Positions 35,071 through 44,281 of a DNA stretch of 64,000 nucleotides are shown piece by piece. Under the pieces are notes generated by a model. It was not told the origin of the DNA. It ran no database searches and saw nothing but the letters and a program-made list of their open reading frames with translations. A program made the translations under genes and the position numbers. How positions within the stretch are numbered: position 1 is the first letter of the stretch; each line of letters starts with the position of its first letter. The stretch is from CBDFKK01 sp965248815 (GTDB lineage Bacteria; Pseudomonadota; Alphaproteobacteria; SMXP01): the NCBI GenBank assembly GCA_965248815.1, contig CBDFKK010000008.1:186001-250000 (forward strand), written 5' to 3'.

Positions 35071-36033
35071 TTAGTTGCCCTCATTTGAGTCAAGATCTCT
35101 GGCCACGCGAAATCCGAAAATGTGCGAGATTCGTTCGGGCGGTAAGTTGCCCCGAAAGGTCGGATGTTGCCATTCAATGTTCGTGTTCCAGGCGCCGCCA
35201 CGCACGCTGCGGCGTTCACAATCATCACTCTTATAAGGCGCGCCGTCGACCGGTGCCGCCGGATAAGGCATGGCATAGCAGTCCTCAAGCCATTCCCAGA
35301 CATTGCCGGTCATGTCGAATACGCCGAAGCTGTTGGGCGTGAACGAGCCCACCGGCGCCACCTGACCGAACCCGTCATCGCAAGACAAAGGCTCGTAGGG
35401 CCTAACTGTTGGCGCTCCTGCTCCAGCACGGTCATACGTATTGGCGATTTCGCAAACGTTCGTGCTGGCGGCGTCCCATGTCACCGGGCCGTCTCGCCCG
35501 CCGGCGCGCGCGGCAAATTCCCATTCAGCCTCGCTCAACAAGCGATAAGGCTTTCCTGTTTTTGCCCGCAGCCAAAGTGCATAGGCACGAGCATCGCTCC
35601 AATTGATGCAGACGACGGGTTCTTCATCAAGCGGCGCCCGACCGTAACCGGGATCCTTCCACGACGTGCCCGGCAGCGTTTCCCAACCTGTTTCAGTGCG
35701 CACGTCACAATTGATCCCTGAGACATGACCGCTATCTTCAACGAAAGCGCGATACTCCGCGTTAGTCACTTCGAACTGGCCAATAACAAACGCTTTGTTG
35801 ATGCTCACTTCACGCACCGGTCCTTCGTAGCGCTCTTCGATGACGCCACCGTCTCTGCCCATAAGGAACTCACCGGCTGCGACGACGATCATCGGAGGAC
35901 ATTGAGCGCAATCTTTGACAGATGATTGCGGCTCAGGCGTTAAACTCTCGGGCGACCTTGCGCATCCGGCCATCGAGATAAGCAAAACCCAAACCAAGCA
36001 GCTAGCCAAAATATTTGTCACTGGAATTGGCAT
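35071..36033 (-). CDS. Formylglycine-generating-enzyme-like lipoprotein
   Basis: The 320 residues begin with a lipoprotein signal ending in SMAGC (start ATG at 36033, which directly follows the MFS stop; an upstream start would overlap the MFS gene). The FGE-sulfatase/SUMF1-like domain (about residues 45-320) has FLMGRDGG, QFEVTNAEYRAFV, INWSDARAYALWL, SEAEWEFAARAG, FDMTGNVWEWLEDC and SVRGGAW. The C-terminal region reads FRGNLPPERISHIFGFRVARD, without the paired Cys of true formylglycine generators. It probably does not activate sulfatases. The location and lipidation suggest a periplasmic, lipid-anchored binding protein or enzyme of another type. Confidence 0.87.
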   Translation of the reverse strand: MPIPVTNILASCLVWVLLISMAGCARSPESLTPEPQSSVKDCAQCPPMIVVAAGEFLMGRDGGVIEERYEGPVREVSINKAFVIGQFEVTNAEYRAFVEDSGHVSGINCDVRTETGWETLPGTSWKDPGYGRAPLDEEPVVCINWSDARAYALWLRAKTGKPYRLLSEAEWEFAARAGGRDGPVTWDAASTNVCEIANTYDRAGAGAPTVRPYEPLSCDDGFGQVAPVGSFTPNSFGVFDMTGNVWEWLEDCYAMPYPAAPVDGAPYKSDDCERRSVRGGAWNTNIEWQHPTFRGNLPPERISHIFGFRVARDLDSNEGN

Positions 36034-36034
36034 A

Positions 36035-37360
36035 TCAAGACTTCGAATTCGCAAGAGGCTCAATAGTCGCGACATTTCCTGGCGCAACTTTTCTGATTAC
36101 CAAAGCATAAAAGAAGACAATCCAGGTCAAAAATCCGACAAAGACAAAAGGTGCCGAGGGCATCCACAGGTCAAAGATGATGCCTCCCACGTAAGTCGAG
36201 AAGATGATGCCCAGGGTGCCGCAGATGCCAAATCCGCCAATGACGACGCCGCGCGTTTCCCTTGGCGCCTCCTGTCCTACCAAAGCCTGTGCCGAAAGAT
36301 TACACGCGGTCTGTCCAATACCCAGCAAAATAAAGAGCGGCAGGAACGCCGGATCACTCGGATCGGTTACAAACCACATCGAGGTATAACCGACTCCACC
36401 CAGAAAGGACCCGATGGCCAATCCGGTAACGCGATTGATCTTGTCAGTCACGAAACCCAAGACCGGCGAGCACAGTAGCCCCGCCATCTGGGTGATGATG
36501 AACATGCGCACGCCGACCTCGACAGCCTGCGCTGTTTCCATTCCCTGGTCTCTTCCAAACACCGTACCCCAAAGTACAATAAATGTTCCCAGCACCACCA
36601 GATCGCTGCGCGACACGAACGATGCCACGTAGGCCAACGCGATCCGCGGATTTCGCGCTTCTTGCAGCCCTCGCTTTATGAGTTCGAGCTGCGGAAGACG
36701 CTCCTCCCTTTTAACTGGCGTGCCACTCTTAAAGCCAAAATAAAAAATGAACGCGCTGAAGGCGCAAACGGCAGCGATAAACCAGTGCATAAAGCGGCCC
36801 GCTGTGATTGCGTCGTATCCCGCTGTCATGAAACGTTCCGGCATTCCTCCGACGATGATGTTCATAATCACCGTACCAATGCCCATCAGCATGCCGACGA
36901 TCGCCAATATCTTCCCGCGCACTTTCTCGGCGGCGTAGTCGTGAATGATTGTTGTGATCATACTGGTTTCGGCCGTGGTGCCGACCGCCAAAACGATCCT
37001 CACGATAAAGAGCAGGAAAATTGTTTGGACCAGAGGAAGAAACGCATAGCCAAAACCCATCACCAGCACGCCGAAAGCGATCAGGGGTTTGCGCCCAAAT
37101 CGGTCGGCGAGGACGCCAAAATAACCGACTGTAAGCAGCGCCGTGATTTCCGCGGCGACGGCAAGACTTCCCGTAAGCGTGCCTTCTGAATTTTGAACAT
37201 TTAGATTTTCAAGCAGAACGTAAGGCTGACCGATATTGACAAAGACGATCAAAGCAATGCTGACAAAGCCGCCGTAAAGCAACGTCAAAAAATGAGACAA
37301 GTGAATGCCCGGATTGAGCCAGCCGGATAACCAGAATTTGGCACGTATCGGCTCGTTCAT
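36035..37360 (-). CDS. Major facilitator superfamily transporter
   Basis: Inner-membrane secondary transporter of 441 residues with 12 predicted transmembrane helices. The loop 2-3 motif GVLADRFGRKPLI and similar loop 8-9 GFVTDKINRVTGL are typical of the superfamily. Helix stretches include FLLFIVRIVLAVGTTAETSM. The cargo cannot be inferred. It is the first gene of an operon: the FGE-like lipoprotein gene starts 1 nt after its TGA, and the hydrolase gene follows that with no gap. The operon could import a small amide or ester compound that the hydrolase then cleaves, which is speculative. Confidence 0.9.
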   Translation of the reverse strand: MNEPIRAKFWLSGWLNPGIHLSHFLTLLYGGFVSIALIVFVNIGQPYVLLENLNVQNSEGTLTGSLAVAAEITALLTVGYFGVLADRFGRKPLIAFGVLVMGFGYAFLPLVQTIFLLFIVRIVLAVGTTAETSMITTIIHDYAAEKVRGKILAIVGMLMGIGTVIMNIIVGGMPERFMTAGYDAITAGRFMHWFIAAVCAFSAFIFYFGFKSGTPVKREERLPQLELIKRGLQEARNPRIALAYVASFVSRSDLVVLGTFIVLWGTVFGRDQGMETAQAVEVGVRMFIITQMAGLLCSPVLGFVTDKINRVTGLAIGSFLGGVGYTSMWFVTDPSDPAFLPLFILLGIGQTACNLSAQALVGQEAPRETRGVVIGGFGICGTLGIIFSTYVGGIIFDLWMPSAPFVFVGFLTWIVFFYALVIRKVAPGNVATIEPLANSKS

Positions 37361-37606
37361 TTGCGCTCCACTTTGTTGATCTCACAACCCACCCAGGCGG
37401 CAACCCGATCAGATATGCCCAAAGCGGTATAGCTGGTTGCCCGATGGAATACCGCCGCTGCGGCACGCCTGCCCCCTGAGTGAACCGGCGATTTCTCTGT
37501 CCGTCGTGCTTAACCATAAACACAATCTTGAACTGGCATACTTTCTGCCAATCTAAAGGCTACTGGACCGATCCAATCTGGAAATCGGTCGCAAGAGGAG
37601 AAACGC

Positions 37607-38086
37607 ATGAAGCGGTTCTCAGTGATCGCAATCTCAAATATATTCGGCGCGGCCTGGATTCTCTTCTTTGTCGTTTTCAATCCTTATTTGCATCCATTCG
37701 TATTTCAGCGCCTCGACTTTCTTCCTCATCTTTCGGATGTTGGTCAGATCGACAAGGCGCTGGAGAATGGCGAACCGGAACGCGAAGCGCAAAGAGCTAT
37801 TCGCAATAAAGATTTCAGGTTTATTGTTAGCAACTATACTTGGTCGAGTGAGGCGCACGGCGTCATATGCCCCGCGGGCGGCGCAACAGGCGGTAAATAT
37901 TCCCGCTATACGATTGGCATAACCGACTTCGGTTCGCGAGACAGTCCGTATGCGACTTCTTCCTCTGAATATGCTCGCCGATACAACACCGCCATTGTTC
38001 AATCTGCCGAATATCTGGACTATGATTTATGTTGGGTCGCAGGCGAAGACCGCCCACAAAAAGGAAATGACGAACACGGCAACTAA
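37607..38086 (+). CDS. Small unknown membrane-anchored protein
   Basis: I do not recognise this protein. The 159 residues have an N-terminal hydrophobic helix (about 5-28) and a soluble domain with three cysteines. A well-placed AGAGGAGA motif lies 6 nt before the ATG, which supports a real gene. It stands on the plus strand between the divergent MFS operon and the convergent pseudouridine synthase gene. A second small frame overlaps its end, suggesting a two-gene transcript. No known domain is visible. Confidence 0.65.
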   Translation: MKRFSVIAISNIFGAAWILFFVVFNPYLHPFVFQRLDFLPHLSDVGQIDKALENGEPEREAQRAIRNKDFRFIVSNYTWSSEAHGVICPAGGATGGKYSRYTIGITDFGSRDSPYATSSSEYARRYNTAIVQSAEYLDYDLCWVAGEDRPQKGNDEHGN

Positions 38087-38267
38087 GCCCAAAGAGAATA
38101 TCAAGAGCTATTTGAAACTGCTGATCTTTTGGAACTCAATTACGAACCCTATACACTCCAAGAACGCAAAACGTGAAGATGCTTTGGATTTCGCCCATGA
38201 TCGCAAAGACAAGAAGGCCATGGCCCAAATGTTAAGAGAACTGTCTCCCGACTTTGCGGATCGATAG
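38067..38267 (+). CDS. Small unknown charged protein
   Basis: The 66-residue product is highly charged, with a Lys/Asn-rich start and an acidic-basic helix (DALDFAHDRKDKKAMAQML). It starts with an ATG that overlaps the end of the upstream small gene by 20 nt, with AAAAAGGA immediately upstream. I found no family. A longer frame starting at 37950 is unlikely because its first part runs out of frame over the upstream gene. It could be an expressed small protein or a chance frame. Confidence 0.45.
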   Translation: MTNTATKPKENIKSYLKLLIFWNSITNPIHSKNAKREDALDFAHDRKDKKAMAQMLRELSPDFADR

Positions 38268-38292
38268 GATCACCGCTTCTGGCAAAAAAGAC

Positions 38293-39309
38293 CTATTTTT
38301 TGCCGCTTGAAAGATCTAACTCTACAAATGGATCGTCGTCGTCATTCTGGTCGAATTCGAAATACTTCCACGTTTGCGCCATGTGCTCCGGCAAGGGCGC
38401 GATCACGTGAAGCCGGCCCCGTTTTGGGTGAGCGATGTCGAGAGACCGCGCGTGAAGATGCAATCCCTCGCCGATTTGCGTCAAATGGATCTCGCTTGAT
38501 GGGTCGCCATATTTGAGATCACCGACGACCGGATGACCAATCGCACAACAGTGGGCGCGCAATTGATGCGTTCGACCAGTAAGCGGCAACAGCGCCAGCC
38601 ACGCCGCCTTTTGCGCTGCACGTGCCACAACTGCGTAATAAGTTACAGCAGGGCGGCCGTCAGAAGCGCGGCCTGTTTGCGGCATCATTTTTTCCGGGCT
38701 CGCCGCGCCTGCGACGCGTTCTTTGGCAAGAGGCAAATCGATCATGCCCTTTAAGGGACGCGGCGTCCCCTCGCACAGCGCCCAATAGATCTTTGTCGCG
38801 TCTTTAGACTTAAACGACTTTGACAGGTGTGCTGCAGCTTTTGCCGTCCGCGCCAATACCAAGACGCCACTGGTATCGCGGTCGAGCCGATGAACCAGTT
38901 TTGGGCGCTCATTCAGCTCGAATTTGAGTGCGTCCAGCAACGCGTCCAAATGACGGTGAGTTTTCGTGCCGCCTTGAACAGCAATACCCGCCGGTTTGTT
39001 CAATACCATGACTTCCCCGTCACGATAAATGACCAGGTCGCGGACAAATGCTGCGTCAGCGGACGAGACCGGTGCTCGCGTCTTGCCGTCGCCCGTCTCG
39101 CTTCGCAGGTTGGGAGGAATTCGAACGGTCTGTCCGGCTTCAAGACGGGCGCCGGCTTTGACGCGTGCGCCATCCAGCCGAACCTGACCCGTACGAATGA
39201 GTTTTGCTAATTTTCCATGAGGCAAATTAGGAAACTGCCTCTTAAACCAACGGTCAAGCCGGAGACCGTCCTCTGCTTCGGTAACTATTTTTTTTTGCGC
39301 GGCGGTCAT
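38293..39309 (-). CDS. RluC/RluD-type ribosomal large subunit pseudouridine synthase
   Basis: Isomerises specific uridines in 23S rRNA to pseudouridine. The 338 residues start with an S4-like RNA-binding domain (about 6-70, GLRLDRWFKRQFPNLPHGKL) and then the RluA-family catalytic domain with VLNKPAGIAVQGG and the catalytic Asp in HRLDRDTSGVL. The start at 39309 overlaps the crcB stop as ATGA, which is better than an upstream alternative at 39402. The C-terminal tail is acidic. RluC versus RluD cannot be decided from sequence alone. Neighbours crcB and rarA run in the same direction. Confidence 0.92.
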   Translation of the reverse strand: MTAAQKKIVTEAEDGLRLDRWFKRQFPNLPHGKLAKLIRTGQVRLDGARVKAGARLEAGQTVRIPPNLRSETGDGKTRAPVSSADAAFVRDLVIYRDGEVMVLNKPAGIAVQGGTKTHRHLDALLDALKFELNERPKLVHRLDRDTSGVLVLARTAKAAAHLSKSFKSKDATKIYWALCEGTPRPLKGMIDLPLAKERVAGAASPEKMMPQTGRASDGRPAVTYYAVVARAAQKAAWLALLPLTGRTHQLRAHCCAIGHPVVGDLKYGDPSSEIHLTQIGEGLHLHARSLDIAHPKRGRLHVIAPLPEHMAQTWKYFEFDQNDDDDPFVELDLSSGKK

Positions 39310-39686
39310 GGAAAATAAACACGGCCGATCCATAGCTCTAAGAACAAGGCACCGACGCTCAAAACAACGGATGCGAGCGCGTACGTGACGGCCTCCAGCC
39401 ACTCATCGCGTTCGATCATGAGGCTCACGTCGAGCGAGAACGCTGAAAAAGTCGTAAAGCCGCCGAGCAACCCAATGACCAACAGTGACCGAACTTCTGG
39501 TGTAACCGTGATGCGGAGTGCCAACAACTCTACGAGAAGGCCTAGGGAGAATGAGCCCACCACATTGACCACAAAGGTCCCCACAGGAAGTTGGGGGCCA
39601 AATATGCGGATTGTTTGCATCGCGACCAAATAGCGCCCGGCCGCCCCGGCCGCCCCGCCGAGCGCAACGTAAAGAATCATTTTCAT
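39306..39686 (-). CDS. crcB: Fluoride ion channel CrcB
   Basis: Four-helix dual-topology F- exporter of the inner membrane. The 126 residues include GGAAGAAGRYL at the start, FVVNVVGSFSLG with the conserved Asn, and GLLGGFTTFSAFSLDV with the phenylalanine-box motif. The length and motifs are standard for CrcB/Fluc. The stop overlaps the pseudouridine synthase start (ATGA). I looked for a fluoride riboswitch in the 91 bp upstream and saw none. Confidence 0.95.
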   Translation of the reverse strand: MKMILYVALGGAAGAAGRYLVAMQTIRIFGPQLPVGTFVVNVVGSFSLGLLVELLALRITVTPEVRSLLVIGLLGGFTTFSAFSLDVSLMIERDEWLEAVTYALASVVLSVGALFLELWIGRVYFP

Positions 39687-39777
39687 AGGTCTTGTTTCTT
39701 TTTCCTTTTCGGGGCTGGCGCGATTCGCATCGCTTAATGAAGCATGATTTCCAAGGCAGACGAAAGGGGCCCGGACG

Positions 39778-41112
39778 CTAAGTCTGGTCCCTCGCGCTTG
39801 TTTCAGACTCGGACGCTAACTCCGCCCTCAACTTTTTCCAATGCGCCAAGCGCTTCTGCATTTGCGCTTCGAAGCCTTCATTACCAGGCTCGTAGAGCAT
39901 CTGGCGCGGCATATCATCGGGAAAATAGTTTTGGCCTGAAAACCCGTGTTCCGTGCCGTGGTCATAAACGTAACCAGAGCCATATCCCAAATCCTTCATG
40001 AGTTTGGTCGGGGCATTGAGGATATGTTTCGGCGGCATGAGGGATCCAAATTCCGCTGCCGCCGCCGCGCTCTTTGAAGAGGCGGTGTAGACCGCATTGG
40101 ACTTGGCGGCAGATGCCAAATAGATCACGGCCTGGACCAGCGCCAATTCACCTTCCGGGCTACCTAAAAAGTCGTAGACGTCCTTGGCTGCCAAGGCCTG
40201 GATAACCGCTTGCGGATCAGCGAGCCCAATATCTTCCACCGCCGCGCGCACCAGACGCCTCACTATATAAAGGGGATCTTCGCCGCCCGTCATCATGCGC
40301 GCCAGCCAGTAAAGGGCAGCATCTACATCGGACCCACGGATCGATTTGTGCAGCGCGCTAATAAGATTGTAATGCTCCTCGCGTCCCTTGTCATAAACCG
40401 GCGCGCGCTTTTGAACTGCTTGGACCAGGCCCCTTGTATCCAAATCTTGCACGATATTTTGTGCGAACAATTCTTCTGCCAAATTCAAAACATATCGCCC
40501 GTCGCCGTCCGCCATGGCCCGCAGCGCAGCGCGGGCATCGACATCGACCGGAAGGTGTTTGCTTTCGGTTTTTTCGGCGCGCATCAAAAGTGTTTCCAGT
40601 GCACCATCGTCTAGCCGATTGAGCACCAAGACTTGTGCACGGGACAGCAACGCCGCATTAAGTTCAAATGACGGATTCTCGGTCGTTGCACCCACCAATA
40701 CAATGGTGCCGTCTTCGACATAGGGAAGAAAACTGTCTTGTTGGGCACGATTGAAGCGATGGATTTCGTCGACGAACAATAAAGTGCCGTGGCCCGATAT
40801 GCGGCGTTGCCTCGCGGTATCGAAAACTTTGCGAAGATCTGCGACGCCTGAAAAAACAGCCGAGATTTGAGCGTAGTCCAGCCCACTTTCCCGAGCCAAA
40901 AGCCGAGCAATTGTGGTTTTGCCCGTGCCCGGCGGTCCCCAAAGAACGATTGATGCCAGACGGTTGCTCGCAAGCATGCGCCCGATCGGTCCGTCGGGCC
41001 CGAGCAAATGATCTTGGCCCACCACCTCCGCCAATGCCTGGGGCCGCAGCCGGTCTGCCAAGGGCCGCGGCACATCACCTTCCAGACCAGCAGCGTCGAA
41101 CAGATTGGCCAT
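39778..41112 (-). CDS. rarA: Replication-associated recombination protein RarA
   Basis: AAA+ ATPase of the RarA/MgsA/WRNIP1 family that acts at stalled replication forks. The 444 residues include a RuvB-like N-terminus with DRLRPQALAEVVGQDHLLG, Walker A GPPGTGKTTIA (about 59-69), Walker B LLFVDEIHRFN and sensor 1 GATTENPSF. The C-terminal tetramerisation region has DVDAALYWLARM and PKHILNAPTKLMKDLGYG. It lies 5 nt downstream of the DegP-type gene and 91 nt before crcB on the same strand. Confidence 0.96.
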   Translation of the reverse strand: MANLFDAAGLEGDVPRPLADRLRPQALAEVVGQDHLLGPDGPIGRMLASNRLASIVLWGPPGTGKTTIARLLARESGLDYAQISAVFSGVADLRKVFDTARQRRISGHGTLLFVDEIHRFNRAQQDSFLPYVEDGTIVLVGATTENPSFELNAALLSRAQVLVLNRLDDGALETLLMRAEKTESKHLPVDVDARAALRAMADGDGRYVLNLAEELFAQNIVQDLDTRGLVQAVQKRAPVYDKGREEHYNLISALHKSIRGSDVDAALYWLARMMTGGEDPLYIVRRLVRAAVEDIGLADPQAVIQALAAKDVYDFLGSPEGELALVQAVIYLASAAKSNAVYTASSKSAAAAAEFGSLMPPKHILNAPTKLMKDLGYGSGYVYDHGTEHGFSGQNYFPDDMPRQMLYEPGNEGFEAQMQKRLAHWKKLRAELASESETSARDQT

Positions 41113-41117
41113 AGGTG

Positions 41118-42539
41118 TTATCCGCGGACTGTCATATTGAGGGTTCGGTCACCGCGCAGAATTGAAATATCCCATTGAGGTTTGCGCCCGTCGAGAAGAT
41201 CGACCAAGTCGTCCACCTTGCTGATCTCCGCACCATTGACAGACTCAATAATATCGCCTTGGCGAAAACCAAACCTGCCTGCCGGTGATGCACGATTAAC
41301 GTCGACCACAATGACCCCTACTCGCGACCAATCAAGTCCCAGCTCTTCGGCATATGCTGGAGACAGATTCCCCACCTTCAATCCGGACAAGGGATGATCG
41401 CCTTCTAGTTCGGTGACATCGCGGGGCGGGTCTTCCAAGGGCGGCGCCAATCGAACGTCTGTGGTGCCCTCCTTCCCTTTGCGCAAGTAACCAATGACCA
41501 CCGTCTGCCCAATACCCCTCGTCGCCAAACGGTAGTTGAAACTCTGAGGATCGAATATTTCGAATTCGTCGACGGAAATTATGACGTCGCCGACTTTGAT
41601 GCCGGCTTCTGAGGCCGGTCCATTCTTGTACACATCGTTCACCAAAATGCCGATCGGCCGGTCCAAGTCTAGCGACTCTGCAAGCTCCGAGGTCACCGCT
41701 TGCCCTTTGATGCCAAACCAAGGCCGCACCAGATTGCGCCCGCTTGTTGCCGATTCAACAACCAAACGCACCATATTTGCGGGAATGGCAAAGCCAATAC
41801 CGATGGACCCGCCACTGCGCGTAAAGATGGCTGTGTTCACCCCGACAAGATCGCCAGCTGCGGTCACCAGCGCGCCGCCGGAATTTCCGGGATTGATTGC
41901 TGCATCGGTTTGAATAAAGAATTGATAGTCACTAATGCCAACTTGCGTGCGCGCAACGGCGGAAATAATGCCGCTCGTGACGGTCTGACCAACGCCGAAG
42001 GGATTGCCAATAGCAAGGACAAGATCGCCGACTTCAGCGCGGTCTGAATCGGCAAAAGTCAACGCTGGCAAGTCTTGACCTTTGGTATCAATGCGCAAGA
42101 CCGCCAAATCGGTGCGTTCGTCCGCAAGAACGACTTCTGCTTTAAATTCACGCCTATCATTCAATACGACTTTGAATTCATCACCGCCCTTGATGACGTG
42201 ATTGTTGGTCACGATAATGCCATCGCCACCAACGATGACACCCGAGCCTAGCGAGTTTTCTACTCGCTGGCGCGGCAAGCCGCGAGAGTTGCGGCCAAAG
42301 AAAAACTCAAAAAAGGGGTCGTTCGAAAATGGTGAGCGGGTTTGCACGACACGTTCGGCGTAGACGTTAACAACCGCAGGCGCGACCTGCTTGACCACGG
42401 ATGCAAAGGACAGCTGAATTTCCGAATTCGAACTGGGAACCGAACGTTGCTGGGCATCGGCGTCGCCCAGTGAAAGTAAAACGAAAGTCATGCAGGCGGA
42501 AGCCAATGACCCTACTAAGCGTGAAAACCGCGAACTCAT
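41118..42539 (-). CDS. degP: DegP/HtrA-type serine protease
   Basis: Periplasmic trypsin-fold protease and chaperone for misfolded envelope proteins. The 473 residues have a signal peptide (about 1-30, ending DADAQ), the protease domain with catalytic triad H114 (NNHV), D144 (RTDLAVL) and S220 (GNSGGAL), and two PDZ domains (about 285-370 and 385-470). The length and two PDZ domains fit DegP or DegQ; the choice between them is not settled. It follows the rplQ terminator region and runs towards rarA. In alphaproteobacteria a protease of this type often lies just downstream of the rplQ operon. Confidence 0.94.
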   Translation of the reverse strand: MSSRFSRLVGSLASACMTFVLLSLGDADAQQRSVPSSNSEIQLSFASVVKQVAPAVVNVYAERVVQTRSPFSNDPFFEFFFGRNSRGLPRQRVENSLGSGVIVGGDGIIVTNNHVIKGGDEFKVVLNDRREFKAEVVLADERTDLAVLRIDTKGQDLPALTFADSDRAEVGDLVLAIGNPFGVGQTVTSGIISAVARTQVGISDYQFFIQTDAAINPGNSGGALVTAAGDLVGVNTAIFTRSGGSIGIGFAIPANMVRLVVESATSGRNLVRPWFGIKGQAVTSELAESLDLDRPIGILVNDVYKNGPASEAGIKVGDVIISVDEFEIFDPQSFNYRLATRGIGQTVVIGYLRKGKEGTTDVRLAPPLEDPPRDVTELEGDHPLSGLKVGNLSPAYAEELGLDWSRVGVIVVDVNRASPAGRFGFRQGDIIESVNGAEISKVDDLVDLLDGRKPQWDISILRGDRTLNMTVRG

Positions 42540-42610
42540 TTGACACTCATTTCCGAATTAATTGTCTTTCGACCGTCGCAGATTGGACCTAGAGACCACC
42601 ACACCGGCAC

Positions 42611-42637
42611 AAAAAAGGCAGCCCTTGAAGCTGCCTT
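42611..42637 (-). terminator. Rho-independent terminator after rplQ
   Basis: Inverted repeat AAGGCAGC / GCTGCCTT (42615-42622 and 42630-42637) with a 7-nt loop. On the minus strand the stem is followed by a run of T. It lies 35 nt past the rplQ stop and ends the ribosomal superoperon. The plus-strand side also has a T-rich end. Confidence 0.9.
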
Positions 42638-42671
42638 ATTTTAGCGTATGGCGTTCACTTTCGACAGAAGA

Positions 42672-43097
42672 CTATTCCTCGCTGTCTTCGTCGTCATTAC
42701 GCTCCTGCGTCGGACCGGAATCAAGGCCCTTGGCCTCTTCGTCACGATCGACAAATTCAATGACGGCCATAGGCGCCGAATCTCCAAAGCGAAACCCGGC
42801 CTTCATGATCCTTATATAACCGCCCTGTCGATCGGCATAACGTCCCGCCAATGTGTCAAACAATTTGCCGACCATGGCCTTATCCCCAACTCGCGCTATT
42901 GCCAAGCGGCGCGCATGCAGATTTCCCCGCTTGCCGAGTGTCACTAGTTTTTCAACATAGGGGCGAAGCTCTTTCGCCTTCGGGAGCGTGGTCGTGATTT
43001 GCTCATGCTTGATCAATGCCGCCGACATATTGGTCAGCATTGCCTTACGATGACTTGACGTTCGATTGAGCTTTCTGCCAGCAATTCCGTGGCGCAT
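42672..43097 (-). CDS. rplQ: 50S ribosomal protein L17
   Basis: Binds domains of 23S rRNA on the large-subunit surface. The 141 residues contain MRHGIAGRKLNRTSSHRKAM and VEKLVTLGKRG. It carries a longer acidic tail ending in DDEDSEE than E. coli L17, which is common in alphaproteobacteria. Last gene of the alpha operon, 41 nt after rpoA. Confidence 0.97.
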   Translation of the reverse strand: MRHGIAGRKLNRTSSHRKAMLTNMSAALIKHEQITTTLPKAKELRPYVEKLVTLGKRGNLHARRLAIARVGDKAMVGKLFDTLAGRYADRQGGYIRIMKAGFRFGDSAPMAVIEFVDRDEEAKGLDSGPTQERNDDEDSEE

Positions 43098-43138
43098 CGT
43101 CGATCTCCCTTGGACCGGTGGCTATCCCACCGGCTGCG

Positions 43139-44155
43139 CTAAAATTGATCTTCGAACTTTTTGGCGAGATCCTCGATGTTCTCCGGCGGGAAATTCGGGG
43201 CATCCATGCCCAGGTGAAGACCCATTTGAGCCAGCACCTCCTTGATCTCATTCAGCGATTTACGGCCGAAATTCGGCGTGCGCAACATTTCCGCTTCGGT
43301 CTTTTGTATCAAGTCGCCGATATAGACAATGTTGTCGTTTTTCAAACAATTTGCCGAACGAACGGAAAGTTCCAGTTCGTCGACTTTCTTGAGCAAAGCC
43401 GGGTTGAATTCAAGCTCCGGCCTGACGTCTTCGTCGACTTTGACGACCGGCTCTTCAAAGTTAATGAACGTTTGCAGCTGGTCCTGAAGAATGCGCGCCG
43501 CATAGGCGACCGCATTGTCCGGGGACACGGCACCATTGGTTTCGACTTCAAGAGTGAGTTTGTCGTAGTCGAGAATTTGGCCCTCACGGGTATTCTCAAC
43601 GCGGTACGATACGCGGGTCACGGGACTATAGAGCGAGTCAATGGGAATTAGACCGATGGGCGCATCGTCAGGACGATTGCGATCAGCTGCAACATAGCCT
43701 TTGCCGTTATTAACGGTGAACTCCATGCGCATTTCGACCTCTTCGTCAAGCGTACACAACACGTGTCGAGGATTGAGCACCTCAATATCCGCGATCGATT
43801 CGATGTCACCAGCCTTAACTTCGCCAGGCCCACGCGCGGTCAAAGTCATCCGCTTCGGGCCTTCCGAGTGCATGCGCAGCGCAATCTGCTTGATGTTGAG
43901 AATGACGTCAGTCACATCCTCTCGGACACCGGAGATGGACGAAAACTCGTGCAAAACGCCGTCAATTTGAACCGCAGTGATTGCTGCACCTTGTAGCGAT
44001 GACAGCAAGATGCGCCTCAGCGCATTGCCGAGCGTTAGACCGAAGCCGCGCTCCAGCGGCTGCGCCAATACCTTTGCATTTCGTTGCGGATCGTAGCCCG
44101 CTTCGATTTCGAGCTTCGTAGGTCTGATCAATTCTTGCCAGTTCTTTTGGATCAC
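43139..44155 (-). CDS. rpoA: DNA-directed RNA polymerase subunit alpha
   Basis: Assembly scaffold of RNA polymerase; its C-terminal domain contacts UP elements and activators. The 338 residues have the N-terminal dimerisation domain with LERGFGLTLGNALRRILLSS and the C-terminal domain with NLGRK-type segment FGRKSLNEIKEVLAQMGLHLG. The start is a GTG at 44155 with GAGG 7 nt upstream. Gene order rpsM, rpsK, rpoA, rplQ is the usual alpha operon, though rpsD is absent here. Confidence 0.98.
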   Translation of the reverse strand: MIQKNWQELIRPTKLEIEAGYDPQRNAKVLAQPLERGFGLTLGNALRRILLSSLQGAAITAVQIDGVLHEFSSISGVREDVTDVILNIKQIALRMHSEGPKRMTLTARGPGEVKAGDIESIADIEVLNPRHVLCTLDEEVEMRMEFTVNNGKGYVAADRNRPDDAPIGLIPIDSLYSPVTRVSYRVENTREGQILDYDKLTLEVETNGAVSPDNAVAYAARILQDQLQTFINFEEPVVKVDEDVRPELEFNPALLKKVDELELSVRSANCLKNDNIVYIGDLIQKTEAEMLRTPNFGRKSLNEIKEVLAQMGLHLGMDAPNFPPENIEDLAKKFEDQF

Positions 44156-44281
44156 GTGACAACCTCATTCCGTCAGTTTTTGTGAAAGCCTCTGGACGAT
44201 GAGGCATTTATCTCTGTCTTCAATTACGCTTGGGTGGCATCACCCGCACTTTGAACTTCTTGCTTGCCCCGCTTAATTAGC

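Noticed and set aside
39687..39777. Fluoride riboswitch upstream of crcB
   Set aside because: I looked for the conserved core and found no matching sequence or hairpin pattern.
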